Origin: Bacilli bacterium
Lineage (GTDB): Bacteria; Bacillota_I; Bacilli_A; RF39; UBA660
NCBI GenBank assembly: GCA_900769695.1
Contig: CAAGHO010000048.1
Span: forward strand, 5,470 to 69,469
DNA length: 64,000 nucleotides
Direction: 5' to 3'
Shown here in pieces: positions 63,544 through 64,000 of the stretch (position 1 is the stretch's first letter; every line of letters starts with the position of its first letter). Both the position numbers and the translations under genes were made by a program. Below the pieces are notes generated by a model. That model was not told the origin of the DNA, did no database searches, and was given only the letters and a program-made list of their open reading frames with translations.

Positions 63544-63834
63544 ATGATAGAAAAAGAAAAGTTAAAGAAGTATGCCAAATTACTAATGTTTGATATGGAT
63601 GAAGAAGAATATTCAACACTTCAAGAAGAATTTGATATTATTTTGAAACAAATGGACTTAATATCTAATATCCCTGATATAGAAAATGTTAAACCTATGA
63701 CATTTCCATTTATAAATAAGGATGCTAAATTAAGAGAAGATGTTGTAAAAGACTATTTAACAACAGGTGAGGTTTTAGCAAATACTAAACATCAAGTAGA
63801 TGATCAAGTAAAAATACCTAAGGTGGTGGAATAA
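63544..63834 (+). CDS. gatC: Asp/Glu-tRNA amidotransferase subunit C
   Basis: A 96-residue protein of standard GatC length, behind AGGAGG. LKKYAKLLMFDMDEEEYSTL opens the fold and VKPMTFPF is the conserved turn; the C terminus has DQVKIPKVVE. It stabilises GatA in the GatCAB complex that turns Asp-tRNA(Asn) and Glu-tRNA(Gln) into the amide forms. It lies 1 base before gatA and under T-box control. Confidence 0.93.
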   Translation: MIEKEKLKKYAKLLMFDMDEEEYSTLQEEFDIILKQMDLISNIPDIENVKPMTFPFINKDAKLREDVVKDYLTTGEVLANTKHQVDDQVKIPKVVE

Positions 63835-63835
63835 G

Positions 63836-64000
63836 ATGTATAGAGGAAAAAATATTACTGAATTAAGAGATTTAATTGATAATCAAGGTGTTAGTCCAGA
63901 AGAGATATTTAAAAGCGTTGTAGAAGATTGCCACAAGTATCAAGATGAGTATAATTCTTTTGTTACAATTATAGATAAATTTAAAATGAAAGCAAGAAAA
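63836..64000 (+). CDS. gatA: Asp/Glu-tRNA amidotransferase subunit A (3' partial)
   Basis: The first 55 codons of GatA, cut by the end of the window. The translation starts MYRGKNITELRDLIDNQGVS and continues with a helical N terminus (SVVEDCHKYQDEYNSFVTI) like the amidase subunit. The Ser-cisSer-Lys catalytic residues would lie beyond the window. GGTGG precedes the ATG. Confidence 0.85.
   Translation, partial: MYRGKNITELRDLIDNQGVSPEEIFKSVVEDCHKYQDEYNSFVTIIDKFKMKARK

Noticed and set aside
1..64000. Mycoplasma-type code with TGA as Trp
   Set aside because: Several genes end at TGA followed at once by the next gene or a terminator, and Trp is written TGG throughout.
1..64000. CRISPR arrays, rRNA or tRNA genes
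   Set aside because: No spaced direct-repeat array and no cloverleaf-like intergenic segment was seen; gaps are mostly too short.

Overview
The window is a 64 kb stretch of a very AT-rich (roughly a quarter G+C), wall-bearing, Gram-positive-type genome. Genes are tightly packed and nearly all on the + strand. TGA works as a stop (for example at 32387, 40629 and 61091), so this is the standard bacterial code and not the Mycoplasma code. A T-box leader, a sortase, a DacA-type carboxypeptidase, YlmH, a YdjGHI-like cluster and a UPF0736-like protein all point to the Firmicutes. The style suggests an uncultured gut Bacilli lineage (RF39/Mollicutes-related); that placement is inference.

Layout. 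Bases 1-6040 hold a surface-glycan island: two GtrB/DPM1-like glycosyltransferases (the second frameshifted at a T8 run), polytopic sugar-transfer-type membrane proteins and a GtrA-GT2 fusion. Bases 6043-7111 hold three small genes, two of them paralogous membrane proteins. Bases 7208-13406 carry a U32 enzyme, a thioredoxin-like protein, trmL and two unknowns.

Bases 13501-25136 are a Tad/Flp-type pilus operon (CpaB, TadA, TadB, TadC, a 51-residue Flp-like pilin, pseudopilins, TadZ-like). It is headed by a membrane-anchored protein with lectin-like domains, a class B-like sortase and a large cysteine-rich secreted protein. Two glycan genes (25228-28273) separate it from a type IV secretion operon (28391-40273): two VirB2/TrbC-like proteins, VirB6-like, PrgI-like, split VirB4, a SpoIID-C39 wall hydrolase, VirD4 and another anchored lectin-like protein. 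No relaxase, integrase or attachment site is visible, so this looks like a resident export system and not an obvious conjugative element.

Bases 40332-56922 are mostly housekeeping: rhodanese, VTT protein, rmuC, trpS, ydjGHI-like stress genes, a single-domain Clp-like ATPase, glmS, ylmH, a carboxypeptidase, and a metallophosphoesterase whose metal ligands have been replaced.

The most unusual part is 57151-62994. A secreted protein is driven by a promoter whose spacer contains a G9 tract; a sister cassette with G10 sits at 48441. It abuts a 5'-truncated reverse transcriptase of diversity-generating-retroelement (DGR) type. Next comes a gene joining a rearranged C-type-lectin/DUF6273-like domain, with a GC-rich variable-region-like patch, to a MoxR-like AAA+ ATPase. 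It is followed by a P-loop-less AAA-like protein and a zinc-metallopeptidase/VWA protein. I read this as a diversified sensor plus MoxR/VWA effector module; no template repeat is present in the window. The window ends with a T-box (probable Asn specifier) controlling gatCA.
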